The translations under genes and the position numbers were made by a program. This document shows positions 46,574 to 58,256 of a stretch of 64,000 bases of DNA, piece by piece (position 1 is the stretch's first letter; the number at the start of each line of letters is the position of its first letter). This DNA comes from an uncultured Nitratireductor sp. (GTDB lineage: Bacteria; Pseudomonadota; Alphaproteobacteria; Rhizobiales; Rhizobiaceae), in the NCBI RefSeq assembly GCF_913053745.1, contig NZ_CAJXGF010000003.1, positions 1-64,000 on the forward strand, in the 5' to 3' direction. The notes beneath the pieces were generated by a model. That model worked only from the letters and a program-made list of their open reading frames with translations, made no database searches and was not told the DNA's origin.

Positions 46574-46852
46574 ATGACAGGCACCACCCGCTCCAGCCAC
46601 GATCTAGACCCGCGCCGTCGCCGTGCGCTTGTGCGCTCCTGGAGACGGGGAACGCGCGAGATGGACCTTGTGCTCGGCGGTTTCGCCGATGCCGAGATCG
46701 ACCGGCTGACAGATGAAGAAATGGATCAGCTCGAGGCCATCCTGGACATCCCGGACACGCAACTTTTCAAATGGGTAACGGGCGAGGCGGCGCTCCCGCG
46801 GGAATACGACACCCCTTTGTGGGCGCGTATAACCGCGTCGCGGGGACACTGA
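46574..46852 (+). CDS. sdhE: Succinate dehydrogenase assembly factor 2 family (SdhE)
   Basis: 'RRALVRSWRRGTREMDLVLGGFADAEIDRLTDEEMDQLEAILDIPD'. Confidence 0.92.
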   Translation: MTGTTRSSHDLDPRRRRALVRSWRRGTREMDLVLGGFADAEIDRLTDEEMDQLEAILDIPDTQLFKWVTGEAALPREYDTPLWARITASRGH

Positions 46853-46864
46853 GGCACGACGCTG

Positions 46865-49800
46865 ATGAGCCTTATGGATGTTTTGAAACTGCCGCGCGAG
46901 GGCGCTGGCGCTCTGACCGTGGATGGTGTCGCCGACGGTTTTGAGGCCTTTGCGCTGAGCGTGGTGGCGCGCGAGGTGGCACCCGACGGTCCGACGATCT
47001 TCGTTCTCCGCGACGGGCAGCGTCTGCCGGCGCTCGTCGATACGCTACGGTTTGCCGATCCTGGATTGCCCGTTCTGGACCTGCCGGCCTGGGATTGCTT
47101 GCCGTATGATCGTGTGTCGCCGGGGGGAGATGCGGCCGCTCGGCGACTTGCGGCGATGGGTGCCATGGCCGAGCTTCGCAGGGTGCCGCATCGCGCGATC
47201 GTGATCGTCAGTGCCAATGCGCTTTTGCAGCGCATGCCCCCGGCGGATCAGATCGGCGCTCAGGGCTTTTTTGCGCGCCCCGGAAATCAAGTAAACATGA
47301 CCGCGCTTACAGGAAGGCTGGAAACGAGCGGTTTCGAACGTGTGTCCACCGTTCGCGACGTTGGCGAATATGCGGTGCGCGGCGGTATTCTCGATCTATT
47401 CGCCCCCGGCTGGGATGAGGCGCTGCGGCTCGACTTCTTCGGCGACACACTCGAATCGGTCCGCGCCTTCGATGTGGCGACCCAGCGCACCGTTGGCCAG
47501 CGCACCGAAGTTGCACTTCAGGCGATGAGCGAGATCACACTTACGTCTGATGTGATCAGCCGGTTTCGGCGCAACTATATCGAGACTTTTGGTGCGCCCT
47601 CGCGCGACGATGCGCTTTATACGGCCGTTACCGAGGGGCGACGTTTTGCCGGTATGGAGCACTGGCTTCCATTGTTTCACGAACGCCTTGAAAGCGTCCT
47701 CGATTACCTTCCTGAAGCACCTGTGGTGTTCGATCATTTGGCCGAAGAGGCGCTCGGTGAGCGTCATGCACTGGTTGTCGATCATTACGAGGCCCGTCGC
47801 GTGCAGATGGAGGGAAGCGAGTTGGGCGGTGCGGTTCCCTACAAACCCGTTGCACCCCAGACTCTCTATCTCGACCCGGATGAGGTGCGTGCGGCGGCGA
47901 GTGCCAGACGCGTGATCCACTTTACGCCGTTTGCAACGCCGGAGACCGGCAAATCGCGCGTTTATCACGCCGGGGCGATGGCTGGGCGCAACTTTGCCGA
48001 GGAACGTGCCGATCCCAATGCCAATGTTTTCGACCATGCCGTCAAGCACATCGGTGCGCTGCGCGCCAATGGCAAGCGTGTGTTGATTGCCGGTTGGACT
48101 GAGGGTTCTGCCGAGCGTCTTTCGCAGATTCTCGCCGAACACAGTTTGGGCAATGTCGCGCGTGTCGACACCCTGGCGGAGCTGGAAAAGCGTCCGCAAG
48201 AGCAGGCCGGAATCGGTATTCTCCCGTTGGAAGCCGGTTTCGAGACGGCGCGATTTGCCGTTATAGGCGAACAGGATATTCTCGGCGATCGTTTGGTACG
48301 CCGTGCGAAGAAGCGCAAGAAAGCGTCCGATTTCATCGCCGAAATTGCCGCGCTTTCGGCCGGCGATATCGTTGTTCATGCCGATCACGGGATCGGACGG
48401 TTTATCGGCCTCAAGACCATCGAGGCTATGGGTGCCCCGCATGATTGCCTCGAATTGCGCTATGCGGGTGACGACCGGCTTTTCCTGCCGGTCGAGAACA
48501 TCGAACTCTTGTCACGCTATGGCTCCGACGGGCCGGACACAATGCTTGACAAGCTTGGCGGTGTCGCCTGGCAGTCACGCAAAGCGAAGCTCAAGAAGAA
48601 GCTTCTGGAAATGGCTGGGCATCTTATCCGCATTGCCGCGGAACGTGAAATGCGCCCCGGCGTGAAGCTTGCGCCGCCCGACGGTCTCTATGGGGAGTTT
48701 GCCGCGCGTTTTCCCTATGAGGAGACGGACGATCAGCAGACAGCCATCGACGCCGTGATCGACGATTTGAGCTCCGGGCGGCCCATGGACCGGCTGATTT
48801 GTGGCGATGTGGGGTTCGGAAAGACGGAGGTCGCCCTGCGTGCTGCGTTCGTCGCAGCCATGGAAGGGCTGCAAGTTGCGATCGTTGTTCCCACCACGCT
48901 TCTTGCCCGACAGCATTTCAAAACGTTTCGCGACCGGTTCGCCGGCCTGCCACTGCGTGTGCGTCAGGCATCCCGGCTTGTCGGGTCGAAAGAGCTTTCC
49001 GAGACCAAGAAGGGGCTTACGGACGGTACGGTCGACATCGTTGTAGGCACGCATGCGCTTCTGGGCAATTCCGTTACATTCAAGAATCTCGGCCTTCTCA
49101 TCATCGATGAGGAGCAGCATTTCGGTGTCAAGCACAAGGAACGTTTGAAGGATCTGAAGTCGGACATTCACGTTTTGACGCTCTCGGCCACCCCGATCCC
49201 GCGAACCCTGCAGCTTGCACTGACCGGTGTGCGCGAGCTGTCGCTCATAACGACGGCGCCTATGGACCGTATGGCCGTGCGCAGCTTTATCTCTCCGGTC
49301 GATCCGCTGGTCATACGAGAGACGCTTTTGCGAGAGCGCTATCGTGGCGGGCAGAGTTTTTACGTCGTCCCGCGCACCTCCGATCTGGCCGAGGTGCGCG
49401 ACTTTCTGAACGAACATGTGCCCGAACTGAAAGTGGCCACGGCGCATGGGCAGCTACCGCCCGGCGAACTCGATGACATCATGAACGCGTTCTACGATGG
49501 GCAGTACGATGTTCTTCTATCGACGACGATTGTTGAATCGGGCCTCGACATTCCCACCGCCAACACGCTGATCGTTCACCGCGCGGATATGTTCGGTCTC
49601 GCGCAGCTCTATCAGTTGCGAGGTCGCGTTGGCCGTTCCAAGGTGCGCGCCTATGCTCTCTTCACCCTTCCGCCCAATCGGACACTCACGACTACGGCCG
49701 AACGGCGGCTCAAGGTTCTGCAATCGCTCGACACACTTGGCGCGGGATTCCAGCTTGCAAGTCACGATCTCGATATTCGCGGTGCCGGCAATTTGCTCGG

Positions 49801-50368
49801 CGAGGAACAGTCGGGGCATATCAAGGAGGTCGGCTACGAGCTTTATCAGCAGATGCTGGAGGAAGCGGTTGCCGAGTTGAAGGGTTCAGAGGAGGCCGCC
49901 GACACAGGCTGGTCGCCGCAGATCACCGTCGGAACCGCAGTGATGATACCCGAAAACTATGTTTCGGATCTCCAGTTGAGGCTTGGCCTCTACCGTCGCA
50001 TTGCCGAATTGGAAACGCCGGAGGAGATTGACGCTTTCGGTGCGGAATTGATCGACCGTTTCGGTGCCCTTCCGCAAGAAGTTGAGCATCTCCTCAAGAT
50101 TGTCTTCATCAAGGCACTTTGCCGCAAAGCCAATGTGGAGAAGCTGGATGCCGGCCCGAAGGGCGTTGTGGCACATTTCCGCAATCAGGAGTTTCCGGAT
50201 CCGGTGGGGCTTGTGCGTTTCATCGGCGAGCAGGGTTCACTTGCCAAGATACGACCCGATCAGAGCATCGTTTTTATCCGCGACTGGCCGACGCCCGAGA
50301 AACGACTTGCAGGCGCTGCTGTCATCATGACGCAACTTGTGCGACTGATCGACAAAAAGGCAGCCTAG
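46865..50368 (+). CDS. mfd: Transcription-repair coupling factor
   Basis: 1167 aa; '[24 protein letters not shown]', '[15 protein letters not shown]', '[23 protein letters not shown]'. Confidence 0.97.
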   Translation: MSLMDVLKLPREGAGALTVDGVADGFEAFALSVVAREVAPDGPTIFVLRDGQRLPALVDTLRFADPGLPVLDLPAWDCLPYDRVSPGGDAAARRLAAMGAMAELRRVPHRAIVIVSANALLQRMPPADQIGAQGFFARPGNQVNMTALTGRLETSGFERVSTVRDVGEYAVRGGILDLFAPGWDEALRLDFFGDTLESVRAFDVATQRTVGQRTEVALQAMSEITLTSDVISRFRRNYIETFGAPSRDDALYTAVTEGRRFAGMEHWLPLFHERLESVLDYLPEAPVVFDHLAEEALGERHALVVDHYEARRVQMEGSELGGAVPYKPVAPQTLYLDPDEVRAAASARRVIHFTPFATPETGKSRVYHAGAMAGRNFAEERADPNANVFDHAVKHIGALRANGKRVLIAGWTEGSAERLSQILAEHSLGNVARVDTLAELEKRPQEQAGIGILPLEAGFETARFAVIGEQDILGDRLVRRAKKRKKASDFIAEIAALSAGDIVVHADHGIGRFIGLKTIEAMGAPHDCLELRYAGDDRLFLPVENIELLSRYGSDGPDTMLDKLGGVAWQSRKAKLKKKLLEMAGHLIRIAAEREMRPGVKLAPPDGLYGEFAARFPYEETDDQQTAIDAVIDDLSSGRPMDRLICGDVGFGKTEVALRAAFVAAMEGLQVAIVVPTTLLARQHFKTFRDRFAGLPLRVRQASRLVGSKELSETKKGLTDGTVDIVVGTHALLGNSVTFKNLGLLIIDEEQHFGVKHKERLKDLKSDIHVLTLSATPIPRTLQLALTGVRELSLITTAPMDRMAVRSFISPVDPLVIRETLLRERYRGGQSFYVVPRTSDLAEVRDFLNEHVPELKVATAHGQLPPGELDDIMNAFYDGQYDVLLSTTIVESGLDIPTANTLIVHRADMFGLAQLYQLRGRVGRSKVRAYALFTLPPNRTLTTTAERRLKVLQSLDTLGAGFQLASHDLDIRGAGNLLGEEQSGHIKEVGYELYQQMLEEAVAELKGSEEAADTGWSPQITVGTAVMIPENYVSDLQLRLGLYRRIAELETPEEIDAFGAELIDRFGALPQEVEHLLKIVFIKALCRKANVEKLDAGPKGVVAHFRNQEFPDPVGLVRFIGEQGSLAKIRPDQSIVFIRDWPTPEKRLAGAAVIMTQLVRLIDKKAA

Positions 50369-50461
50369 CAGAACAGTCGACACGAAGACAAAGAAAAAGA
50401 ACTAAAATCAACATTTTATGATTTTTCTCTAAGGTGGTGGTTTCACAGCGGGCTGAAAAAC

Positions 50462-51145
50462 TCAGGTCTGATCCTTTTGCAAAGTGCCGTCGGCCTTTGC
50501 TTGAGCGACCTGACGGACGGCGTCCGCGAGCGTCGCAGCCTCCTGCGCTCCCACCACCGCATAACGCCCCTCGAGCAGAAAGCAGGGCACGCCGGTAACA
50601 CCCATTTGCTGCGCCGTCGCGATTTCCTGTTCGACCTCGGCTTTGTCGGCATCCGTTGCAAGCAGCGTTTCCACCACGGCGGCGTCCATGCCCGCATCCT
50701 TCGCGGCTTCGATCAGAATGGCGGGATCGCCGATGTTCATGCCTTTTTCGAAATAAAGTGCGAAAAGGATACCGACGAGACCGTCCTGGACACCTGGTTC
50801 CGCCGTTGCCGCCCAGCGGATCGCTCGATGCGCGTTCAGCGTATTGGGGGCGGTCTCGATTGCATCGAAATCGAAAGCGATGCCTTCGGCCTGTCCAACC
50901 GCGCTGATTTGCTCGTGCATCTGACGAATACGCGCCTCGTCGCCAAACTTGTCGGTCAGATAAGCGTGGCGGCTTTTGCCTTCGGGCGGAATTGTCGGGT
51001 CAAGCTGAAACGGGCGCCAGCGCAAATCCACGGCCACTTCGGGCGCCGCCTCCAGAGCTTTTTCGAGGCGCGCGCGACCGATGTAGCACCAGGGGCAGAC
51101 GACGTCGGAAACGACGTCGATGGTGATGGGGAGGGGATGCGCCAT
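50462..51145 (-). CDS. DsbA/FrnE-family oxidoreductase
   Basis: 'IDVVSDVVCPWCYIGRARLEKAL' with CPWC active site. Confidence 0.9.
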   Translation of the reverse strand: MAHPLPITIDVVSDVVCPWCYIGRARLEKALEAAPEVAVDLRWRPFQLDPTIPPEGKSRHAYLTDKFGDEARIRQMHEQISAVGQAEGIAFDFDAIETAPNTLNAHRAIRWAATAEPGVQDGLVGILFALYFEKGMNIGDPAILIEAAKDAGMDAAVVETLLATDADKAEVEQEIATAQQMGVTGVPCFLLEGRYAVVGAQEAATLADAVRQVAQAKADGTLQKDQT

Positions 51146-51154
51146 GGTTTCTGC

Positions 51155-52990
51155 CTATTCCGATTCCGGTTTGTGCCACCAGGTCTGCAGTTTATAGCCG
51201 TAAAGCGGGGTTTTCTCCGGATGATCCAGATCGTTCCAGTAAGCAACCCATTCGTCGCTGTCGTGCTGCATCGGTACGACATACGCACCGGACATCAACA
51301 GCCGATCGAGGGCACGGACGGCTGCGGCATAGTCGTCCATGTCACGTGCATTCAACATCGCATCGATCATCGCATCGATGGCGGGATCGGCTGCGCCGGA
51401 CAGGTTGAACGTTCCTTCGGCTTTGGCGGCATCGGATCCCCAGCGCGTCAGTTGCTCGATGCCTGGCGAGAGTGAACCGGAAAAACCCACGGAGGCGATG
51501 ATGACGTCGAAATCGTAGCGCTGCTTGCGTTGCTGGGCCTGTGAATCGTCCAGAAGCCGGATCGAAACACCCACACCGATCTTCCGCAGGGCCCTTTGGA
51601 AAACCGCCGCAAGGCGTTCGCCTTCCTCAGACGTCACCAGGATTTCAAAGGTCAGGGCCTCTCCGTCGGCGTTCACCAGCGCATTGCCCTTAAGGTTGTA
51701 GCCAGCCTCGTTGAGCATTTGCAATGCCTCCCGCATCTGTTCGCGGCCGACAGGTTTGCCGGCAAGGTCCGACTTTCCATAGCTTCCTTCCATCACCTCG
51801 GGCGTGACACGGTCGACATAGGGTTCAAGCAGCGCGCGTTCGCGCGCATCCGCCGGTTTGCCGAGTGCGGAAAGGTGCGATCCCTGCCAGTAGCTGAGTG
51901 TGCGTTCATACTCGCCGCGCAAGATGTTCTGGTTCACCCAGCCGAAATCATAAAGCTTTGTCAGGGCACGACGCACACGCGGATCGGAGAATTTTTCGCG
52001 GCGCGTGTTGAAGAAGAAGCCGGAGACGGCGGGCGGAATCCCGTTGGTGAAGGTTTCGCTGACGACCTTGCCTTCGCGCGCCGCGGGAAAGTCTATGCCG
52101 CGCTGCCGTCTTACAGGATCGGACTCCGCATATACCGAGCAAATCCCCTTCTTGAACGCTTCCACGAGAGAATTCACGTTGAGGAAATATTCGATCGTGA
52201 CCTCATCGAAATTGTCGAAACCGCGCTTGGAGGGAATATTTTCGCCCCAGTAATCCTCGTTTCGAGTGAAGACGATGCGTCGACCGGGCTCGACTTTTGA
52301 AATGCGGTAAGCACCGCTGCCGGTCACCGGCTTCAATGTGGTCTGGTCGAATGTCTCGATATTGAAGGCATGCTCCGGAACGATTGGAGTCATGGCGACG
52401 ATCAAAGGAAATTCACGGTCTGCCTTGTCGTTGAACGTGAAACGCACGCTGTGATCGCCGGTTTTTTCGATTTTCTCGATCTTCGCCATGCGGCTTGAAT
52501 AAGGGGGGCGACCTTTTTCCGTATAAGCTTCGTAACTGAAGATGACGTCTTCCGGAGTGACCGGTTCGCCATCCGACCATTTGGCGTCGGGGTCGAGATT
52601 GAACTCCGCGTAACTGCGTGCTTCGTCCATAACGACGCTTTCGGCGAGAAGCCCGTAGAGGGAAAACGGCTCGTCGGCGCTGCGCATCATCAGCGGCTCG
52701 AAGACCAGATTTCCGAAAATCGTGTCGATAACGCCACGTGCCGTGGTGCGCATGCTCTTGAGAATGAACGGGTTGAGGTTATCGAAGGAACCGACCACGC
52801 AATAGGTCACGTCGCCGCCCTTCGGAGCATCGGGATTGGCATAGGGGAAATGGCTGAAATCGGCAGGCAGTGCCGGAATGCCGTGCATGGCAACACCGTG
52901 CTTGGGCGCATCATCGGCCGCCAAGGCGGCGCCCGATGCGATCAAGTTGACCGAAATGGCGAAACAAATGGTTTTGAGGGCTGGAAACAT
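51155..52990 (-). CDS. Extracellular peptide/solute-binding protein of ABC transporter (SBP family 5)
   Basis: Signal peptide; 'FPYANPDAPKGGDVTYCVVGSFDNLNPF', 'AKWSDGEPVTPEDVIFSYEAY'. Confidence 0.92.
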   Translation of the reverse strand: MFPALKTICFAISVNLIASGAALAADDAPKHGVAMHGIPALPADFSHFPYANPDAPKGGDVTYCVVGSFDNLNPFILKSMRTTARGVIDTIFGNLVFEPLMMRSADEPFSLYGLLAESVVMDEARSYAEFNLDPDAKWSDGEPVTPEDVIFSYEAYTEKGRPPYSSRMAKIEKIEKTGDHSVRFTFNDKADREFPLIVAMTPIVPEHAFNIETFDQTTLKPVTGSGAYRISKVEPGRRIVFTRNEDYWGENIPSKRGFDNFDEVTIEYFLNVNSLVEAFKKGICSVYAESDPVRRQRGIDFPAAREGKVVSETFTNGIPPAVSGFFFNTRREKFSDPRVRRALTKLYDFGWVNQNILRGEYERTLSYWQGSHLSALGKPADARERALLEPYVDRVTPEVMEGSYGKSDLAGKPVGREQMREALQMLNEAGYNLKGNALVNADGEALTFEILVTSEEGERLAAVFQRALRKIGVGVSIRLLDDSQAQQRKQRYDFDVIIASVGFSGSLSPGIEQLTRWGSDAAKAEGTFNLSGAADPAIDAMIDAMLNARDMDDYAAAVRALDRLLMSGAYVVPMQHDSDEWVAYWNDLDHPEKTPLYGYKLQTWWHKPESE

Positions 52991-53253
52991 CGACGCACCT
53001 TAGCCGGATCTTCAAGCGGTTCCGTGATTCTCCTCGGAGCCTATCACACAGTGTGCCTTTTTCCGGGCAGCCGGCGCATCGTGTGATGTTTGCCGCACCC
53101 CGTCATAAAGTCCATCGAATTGCCCGGACGGGCTGGATTCGCGCTACGCGGCAGTGTAACACGCGCCCGAGGGTCATGCTGTCGCCGCATTTAAACAACA
53201 GGTGACGCTATGAACGATATTCTGGCGCTGTGCATTTAGAGGAACTGAGCCAT

Positions 53254-53880
53254 ATGAAAAGCCTGAACGCGAAAGCAATCCGCACCCTGTTCGCCCTTGC
53301 CGGCGCCGCCTGCGTGGCCGCAAGTGGCATTGGTGTCGCCGCCGCGCAACAGCAGCAGCCGCCTCAGGGTTGGTTCAAGGCCTGCACCAAACAGGAAGAC
53401 GTGGATATCTGCAACGTGCAGAATGTTCTCGTGGCCGAAACCGGTCAGATGATCACTGGTGTCAGCCTCATCGAAGTGAAGGGCAAGGTGAACCGCAAGG
53501 TTTTCCAGATCACCGTCCCGACCGGCCGCATGGTGCCTCCCGGTATTGGCCTGCAGATCGACGGTGGCCAGACGCAGAAGATCGACTATGCGATCTGCCT
53601 GCCGGATCGCTGCATTGCCGAAGCTCCGCTCACCGATCAGCTTGTTGCTTCGTTCAAGCGCGGCTCGGAACTGACGCTGACGTCTGTCAACTTCCAGAAC
53701 CAGCCCAATCCGATCAAGATGACGTTGTCCGGTTTCACCAATGCCTACGATGGCGACCCGCTGCCGCAATCCGACATCGAAGACCGCCAGAAGAAGCTTC
53801 AGGACTTTGTGAACAAGAACAACGAAGAGTTTACCGAGAAGCTGCGCGAAGCGCAGGAGAAGGCGAAGCAGTCCGAATAG
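53254..53880 (+). CDS. Invasion-associated locus B family protein
   Basis: Signal peptide; 'WFKACTKQEDVDICNVQNVLVAETGQMITGVSLIEVKG', 'GLQIDGGQTQKIDYAICLPDRCIAEAPL'. Confidence 0.88.
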   Translation: MKSLNAKAIRTLFALAGAACVAASGIGVAAAQQQQPPQGWFKACTKQEDVDICNVQNVLVAETGQMITGVSLIEVKGKVNRKVFQITVPTGRMVPPGIGLQIDGGQTQKIDYAICLPDRCIAEAPLTDQLVASFKRGSELTLTSVNFQNQPNPIKMTLSGFTNAYDGDPLPQSDIEDRQKKLQDFVNKNNEEFTEKLREAQEKAKQSE

Positions 53881-53907
53881 CTCTCACGCCTTTTCAAGTG
53901 CGAACAG

Positions 53908-53934
53908 AAAACGGGGCCCTTGCGGCCCCGTTTT
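53908..53934 (+). terminator. Intrinsic terminator downstream of ialB-like gene
   Basis: AAAACGGGGCC-CTTGC-GGCCCCGTTTT. Confidence 0.85.
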
Positions 53935-53957
53935 AATTGCGCCGATGAAGCTTGCTG

Positions 53958-54290
53958 TTAGTGGTGAATCCGTTCACGTGGTTCATAATGGCCATCGCCG
54001 GTTTCCACGAAAAATTCGGCCAACTGCGGATGCCGGACCGGCATGCCGGACTCGTCGGGCATCAGGTTTTGCTCCGATACATAGGCGACATACTCCGTCT
54101 CCTCGTTTTCTGCGAGCAGGTGGTAGAAGGGCTGATCCTTGCGCGGGCGCACTTCCTCCGGAATTGCCTGATACCAGGCTTCGGTGTTGTTGAATTCGGG
54201 ATCAACGTCGAAAATTACACCACGGAAGTCGAACATCCGATGACGAACGACTTGCCCGATGCGAAATTTTGCGGTTCCAATATTTTGCAT
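53958..54290 (-). CDS. hspQ: Heat shock protein HspQ
   Basis: 'AKFRIGQVVRHRMFDFRGVIFDVDPEFNNTEAWYQAIPEEVRPRKDQPFYHLLAENEE'. Confidence 0.92.
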   Translation of the reverse strand: MQNIGTAKFRIGQVVRHRMFDFRGVIFDVDPEFNNTEAWYQAIPEEVRPRKDQPFYHLLAENEETEYVAYVSEQNLMPDESGMPVRHPQLAEFFVETGDGHYEPRERIHH

Positions 54291-54453
54291 AATCATACCT
54301 CTGACACCTATGTGGCGCAGCAGCCGCCACAATTCAATCCCACGGACTTGACGGGCGGGGTACGCGCGGGCTAGCCGCGATATTTGGGCGAAACGTTTTC
54401 GGGTTGCTTGCGCAGATCGATGGTCTGAACAACCGCCCTGGCGGGGATGGGCT

Positions 54454-55416
54454 ATGGCCGGTGTCGCAGGACTTGTTCTGCCGTTTTTCGGATTGATCTT
54501 CATCGGCTACGCAGTGGCGCGGCTTAAGCCGCATCCTGCCGATGCGCTTGGCTGGATGAACACGTTTGTCATCTATGTGGCCCTTCCGGCGCTCTTTTTC
54601 CAGCTTCTGGCGAAACCCCCCATCGAGCGCTTGACGGAATGGGGCTATATCTTCGGCGCGGTCGCTTCCACCTATATTGTGTTCGCCATCATGTTCGCCG
54701 GTTCGCGCCTGATCAGCGGCAGTTCGATCGCTGAGAGCACCATCAAAGGGCTTGCGGCGAGTTACGGCAATATCGGCTATATGGGCCCCGGTCTGGCGCT
54801 GCTCGCCTTGGGGGAGGACGCAGCGGTTCCGGTAGCGCTGATCTTTTGTTTCGAAAACATCGTTCACTTCGCGGTCGCGCCGATGATGATGGCGATCTCG
54901 GGCGGCGACAAACAGGAGCCTGGGCGACTGTTTCTGGACGTGTTAAGCAAGATTGCCTTGCATCCTTTCATCGTGGCAACCGCGGCAGGTGTTATCGCTG
55001 CGGCACTGCATTTTACTCCGCCGCTTCCCGTCGAGCGTCTGCTGGCATATCTCGCATCGGCGGCAGCGCCCTGCGCGCTGTTCGCCATGGGGGTGAGTCT
55101 GGCTCTGAGGCCACTCAGGCGTGTGCCTCACGAGGTTGGCGCAATCGTTGGCCTTAAGCTCGTTCTTCACCCGGCGATCTGCTATGTCATGCTGAGCTGG
55201 ATCGGAAATTTCTCCGAAAGCTGGGTGTTTTCCGCCGTTCTTCTGGCATCTTTGCCCACGGCAACCAATGTATTCGTGATCAGCCAGCAATATGGTGTGT
55301 GGATGGAACGCGCCTCCGCCAGCGTGCTCATCACCACGCTGGTTTCGGTGGCCACCGTCACCGCTCTGCTTTATGCGATTACGAACGGGATTCTGCCGCC
55401 TGATCTTTTCCCTTGA
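54454..55416 (+). CDS. AEC family (auxin efflux carrier type) transporter
   Basis: 'PFFGLIFIGYAVARLKPHPADALGWMNTFVIYVALPALFFQLLAK'. Confidence 0.88.
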   Translation: MAGVAGLVLPFFGLIFIGYAVARLKPHPADALGWMNTFVIYVALPALFFQLLAKPPIERLTEWGYIFGAVASTYIVFAIMFAGSRLISGSSIAESTIKGLAASYGNIGYMGPGLALLALGEDAAVPVALIFCFENIVHFAVAPMMMAISGGDKQEPGRLFLDVLSKIALHPFIVATAAGVIAAALHFTPPLPVERLLAYLASAAAPCALFAMGVSLALRPLRRVPHEVGAIVGLKLVLHPAICYVMLSWIGNFSESWVFSAVLLASLPTATNVFVISQQYGVWMERASASVLITTLVSVATVTALLYAITNGILPPDLFP

Positions 55417-56599
55417 GCGGCAGAAGGGCGGAAAAACCGCTGCCCGGCCGCATGCCTTCGCGCATGAAAAGCGCGCGCAACGGCGGAATGCTGTCAATGA
55501 TGCCAAGCCCGGCGCTGCGGGCGATCTGCGCGGGAAGAAGACCCGATAGAAGCGAGGCGTTCAGCAGATTGACCGAATTGCTGCGGGCCAGGACATCGGG
55601 ACGGCGGAGCGCGTCATACCGCGTCACGGCAGCTGGTGCTCCCGGATCGTCGCGGAATGCGGCGACGACCGCGACGATATCCTCTACGTCGCGGATACCC
55701 AGGTTGAGCCCCTGTGCCGAAATGGGCGGAAACACGTGCGCGGCTTCGCCGATCAGTGCGATCCGGTTTTGCCCGAAACGAGACGGCATAAGCGTGCTTA
55801 GAGGATAGATCTGGCGTTCGGGCTCCACCGTGACGCGGCCAAGAAACGAGGAAAGCTGTTCCTCGAGCTTAAGCGACAGGGCATTGTCGTTGAGCGTATT
55901 CATGGTGTCGGCGTCCTGCGGACGCAGCACCCAGACCAGGCTCGAACGCATCCCGGGCAGGGGCACCTGCGTGCATGGACCGCTTCTCGTATGGAACTCC
56001 GTCGAAACGAAACCGTGTTCTCGTGTGTGCTTGAAATTCAGCACGAGAGCCGATTGCGGCAGGGTGCGCGTCCTGGCCGACATGCCGGCGGCCCGACGGG
56101 CAGGTGAATTGCGGCCATCGGCGGCGATTGCAAGTTGGGCCGAAAGGCGTTCGCCATTGTCCAGCGTCGCGATCACCCGCTCTGCTTCGCAGGACCACGC
56201 GCCAACGAGGCTCTCGTGCCATTCGATCAGCGGAGATCCCTTTGCGGCCTCGGCCAATTCTTCCGAAAGTCGCGCATTGGGGATGTTCAGGCCAAAATAC
56301 TCCTCACCGATCTCTCCCGCGTGAAAGGTTACGGTCGGGCTGCGCACCAGTCTTCCGGTCGCATCCACCAGACGCATGGCGCGAAGCGGTGCTGTTTCGG
56401 GCAGAAGCTTGCCGAGGACCCCCAGCGGTTCGATTGCTTCCAGCGACGGGCGCATCAACGCCACGGTACGCCGATCCCGCCCCCTTGGAACCGGACCGGC
56501 AAGCGTCACCGGATAACCGTGATGCGCCAGCAGAAGCGCCGCAATGAGACCAGCGGGCCCGGTTCCTGCGACGAGAATTTTACGGTCACTATCGCCCAA
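55379..56599 (-). CDS. UbiH/UbiF family FAD-dependent monooxygenase
   Basis: 'DRKILVAGTGPAGLIAALLLAHHGYPVTLAGP', 'RIALIGEAAHVFPPISAQGLNLGIRDVEDI'. Confidence 0.9.
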   Translation of the reverse strand: MGDSDRKILVAGTGPAGLIAALLLAHHGYPVTLAGPVPRGRDRRTVALMRPSLEAIEPLGVLGKLLPETAPLRAMRLVDATGRLVRSPTVTFHAGEIGEEYFGLNIPNARLSEELAEAAKGSPLIEWHESLVGAWSCEAERVIATLDNGERLSAQLAIAADGRNSPARRAAGMSARTRTLPQSALVLNFKHTREHGFVSTEFHTRSGPCTQVPLPGMRSSLVWVLRPQDADTMNTLNDNALSLKLEEQLSSFLGRVTVEPERQIYPLSTLMPSRFGQNRIALIGEAAHVFPPISAQGLNLGIRDVEDIVAVVAAFRDDPGAPAAVTRYDALRRPDVLARSNSVNLLNASLLSGLLPAQIARSAGLGIIDSIPPLRALFMREGMRPGSGFSALLPLKGKDQAAESRS

Positions 56600-56655
56600 A
56601 GCTTTTGATCCATCTATGCTTCTGTCTTCATCGACAGGTACAGTCTGTCTTTGTC

Positions 56656-57615
56656 ATGATGGTGCCGTTCGATGCAAGATTCAACGCGGCGAAAACACCC
56701 AGGGAAGAATTGCGGGGTAAAGGCGTGATCCATGAAGAGCCGCATCCGAAGACCTTGGCGGGCACCGGCCGGACCGTTCATCGCCTGTCGCTCATGGCGT
56801 TTCCAATTTCTCTCTCGGCGCTGATACTGGCCGTTGTGACTTCCTGGATCCTGCTCGCGCTTATGGGCGGGGGGATTGCCACGATCGAGCCACGGGCTGC
56901 AGGCCCAGGAGGGGTTTGGCTTGGCAGTCTTCCGGAAATGCCGTTGCCGGCTTCTCTCGAAACGCTGCTATCGCTCTGCCTGACACCGGTGCAGGTGGGC
57001 GGTGGAGCGCGTGTTTTCGCTGTGTTTTCTTTCATGTGGTTCCTTATGGCGTTCGCCATGATGCTGCCCTCTGCAACCCCATTGATCCGTACCTATTGTG
57101 AAATTGCCGACACCGCGGCCCGTAAGGATCACAACGTGGTACACCCGCTCGTGCTGGTTGCGGGTTATCTGACCGTCTGGTTGGCGGCATCCATCTGCTT
57201 TGCGACGATCGCGCTCGGGGTTGAAGCTTTGTACGATCGCGGCTCCATCCTGTCGCCCTGGACCGGACATGCGGGTGCGATCGTGCTTCTCATCGCCGGT
57301 CTCTATCAGTTCTCCGGGCTGAAGGAGGCGTGTCTCGTCAAATGCCGCAATCCCTTTGCCACTCTGTTCGGTCGCTGGAGCACGCGCCCGGCAGCAATCT
57401 ATCGGCTCGGTTTGCGGCAAGGCCTTTGGTGCCTAGGCTGTTGCTGGGCGCTTATGCTGGTGATGTTCGCGGTTGGCCTGATGAACCTCTTTTGGATGGC
57501 GCTTCTCGGTGTTTTCACCATGGTGGAGAAATCTGGTCATAGTCGGATTTTCACACGTGTTTCAGGCGGTCTGCTGCTTGTGTGGGCGCTCGCGCTTCTT
57601 GTAGTCTCGGTCTAG
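56656..57615 (+). CDS. DUF2182 family membrane protein
   Basis: 'FMWFLMAFAMMLPSATPLIRTYCEIAD', 'AGLYQFSGLKEACLVKCRNPF'; exact start uncertain. Confidence 0.8.
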   Translation: MMVPFDARFNAAKTPREELRGKGVIHEEPHPKTLAGTGRTVHRLSLMAFPISLSALILAVVTSWILLALMGGGIATIEPRAAGPGGVWLGSLPEMPLPASLETLLSLCLTPVQVGGGARVFAVFSFMWFLMAFAMMLPSATPLIRTYCEIADTAARKDHNVVHPLVLVAGYLTVWLAASICFATIALGVEALYDRGSILSPWTGHAGAIVLLIAGLYQFSGLKEACLVKCRNPFATLFGRWSTRPAAIYRLGLRQGLWCLGCCWALMLVMFAVGLMNLFWMALLGVFTMVEKSGHSRIFTRVSGGLLLVWALALLVVSV

Positions 57616-57632
57616 AAGAGGGGTCAGATGCA

Positions 57633-58247
57633 ATGGGAAAGAAAGACTGGGCGCTGAAAGGCGAACTGGTGCTGTCATGCAATTGCACCGTATTCTGCCC
57701 CTGCGTGCTTTCGCTGGGCAATCATCCGCCCACCGAGGGATATTGTCAGACTTGGGCCGGTTTCCGCATCGATCAGGGACACTATGGCGAGACCGACCTT
57801 TCGGGCCTGAATCTCGGCTTGGTGATGGAAATTCCCGGCTATATGAGCCGCGGCAACTGGACCGCCGGTCTCTTTCTCGACGAACGCGCATCGATTTACG
57901 CCGAAAAGGCGGTCGGCAAGATCTTTTCCGGCAAGGCAGGTGGCACGACCGGGCTTCTGTCGATTCTCGTTGGCCAGTTTCTCGGCATCCAGCGTGCACC
58001 CGTGAGCTACGAGACCGAAGACAAGACCCGTATCTTTCAGATTCCGAAGGTTATCGACGGGGCGATCACGCCGATTGCCGGCAAGGACAAGGATGGCGAC
58101 ACCGTCATCACCAATTCACAATACTGGATCGCACCGGAGATCACCGTTGCACGGTCTGACAAGAGCCGCATGCGTGCCTTTGGGCGCAACTGGAACTTTG
58201 CCGGTCGCTCGGCCGAAATATGCCCGCTCGATTGGCGTGGACCCTAG
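57633..58247 (+). CDS. DUF1326 family protein
   Basis: 'WALKGELVLSCNCTVFCPCVLSLGNHPPTEGYCQTWAGFRIDQGHYG'. Confidence 0.85.
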   Translation: MGKKDWALKGELVLSCNCTVFCPCVLSLGNHPPTEGYCQTWAGFRIDQGHYGETDLSGLNLGLVMEIPGYMSRGNWTAGLFLDERASIYAEKAVGKIFSGKAGGTTGLLSILVGQFLGIQRAPVSYETEDKTRIFQIPKVIDGAITPIAGKDKDGDTVITNSQYWIAPEITVARSDKSRMRAFGRNWNFAGRSAEICPLDWRGP

Positions 58248-58256
58248 GCAGCCATC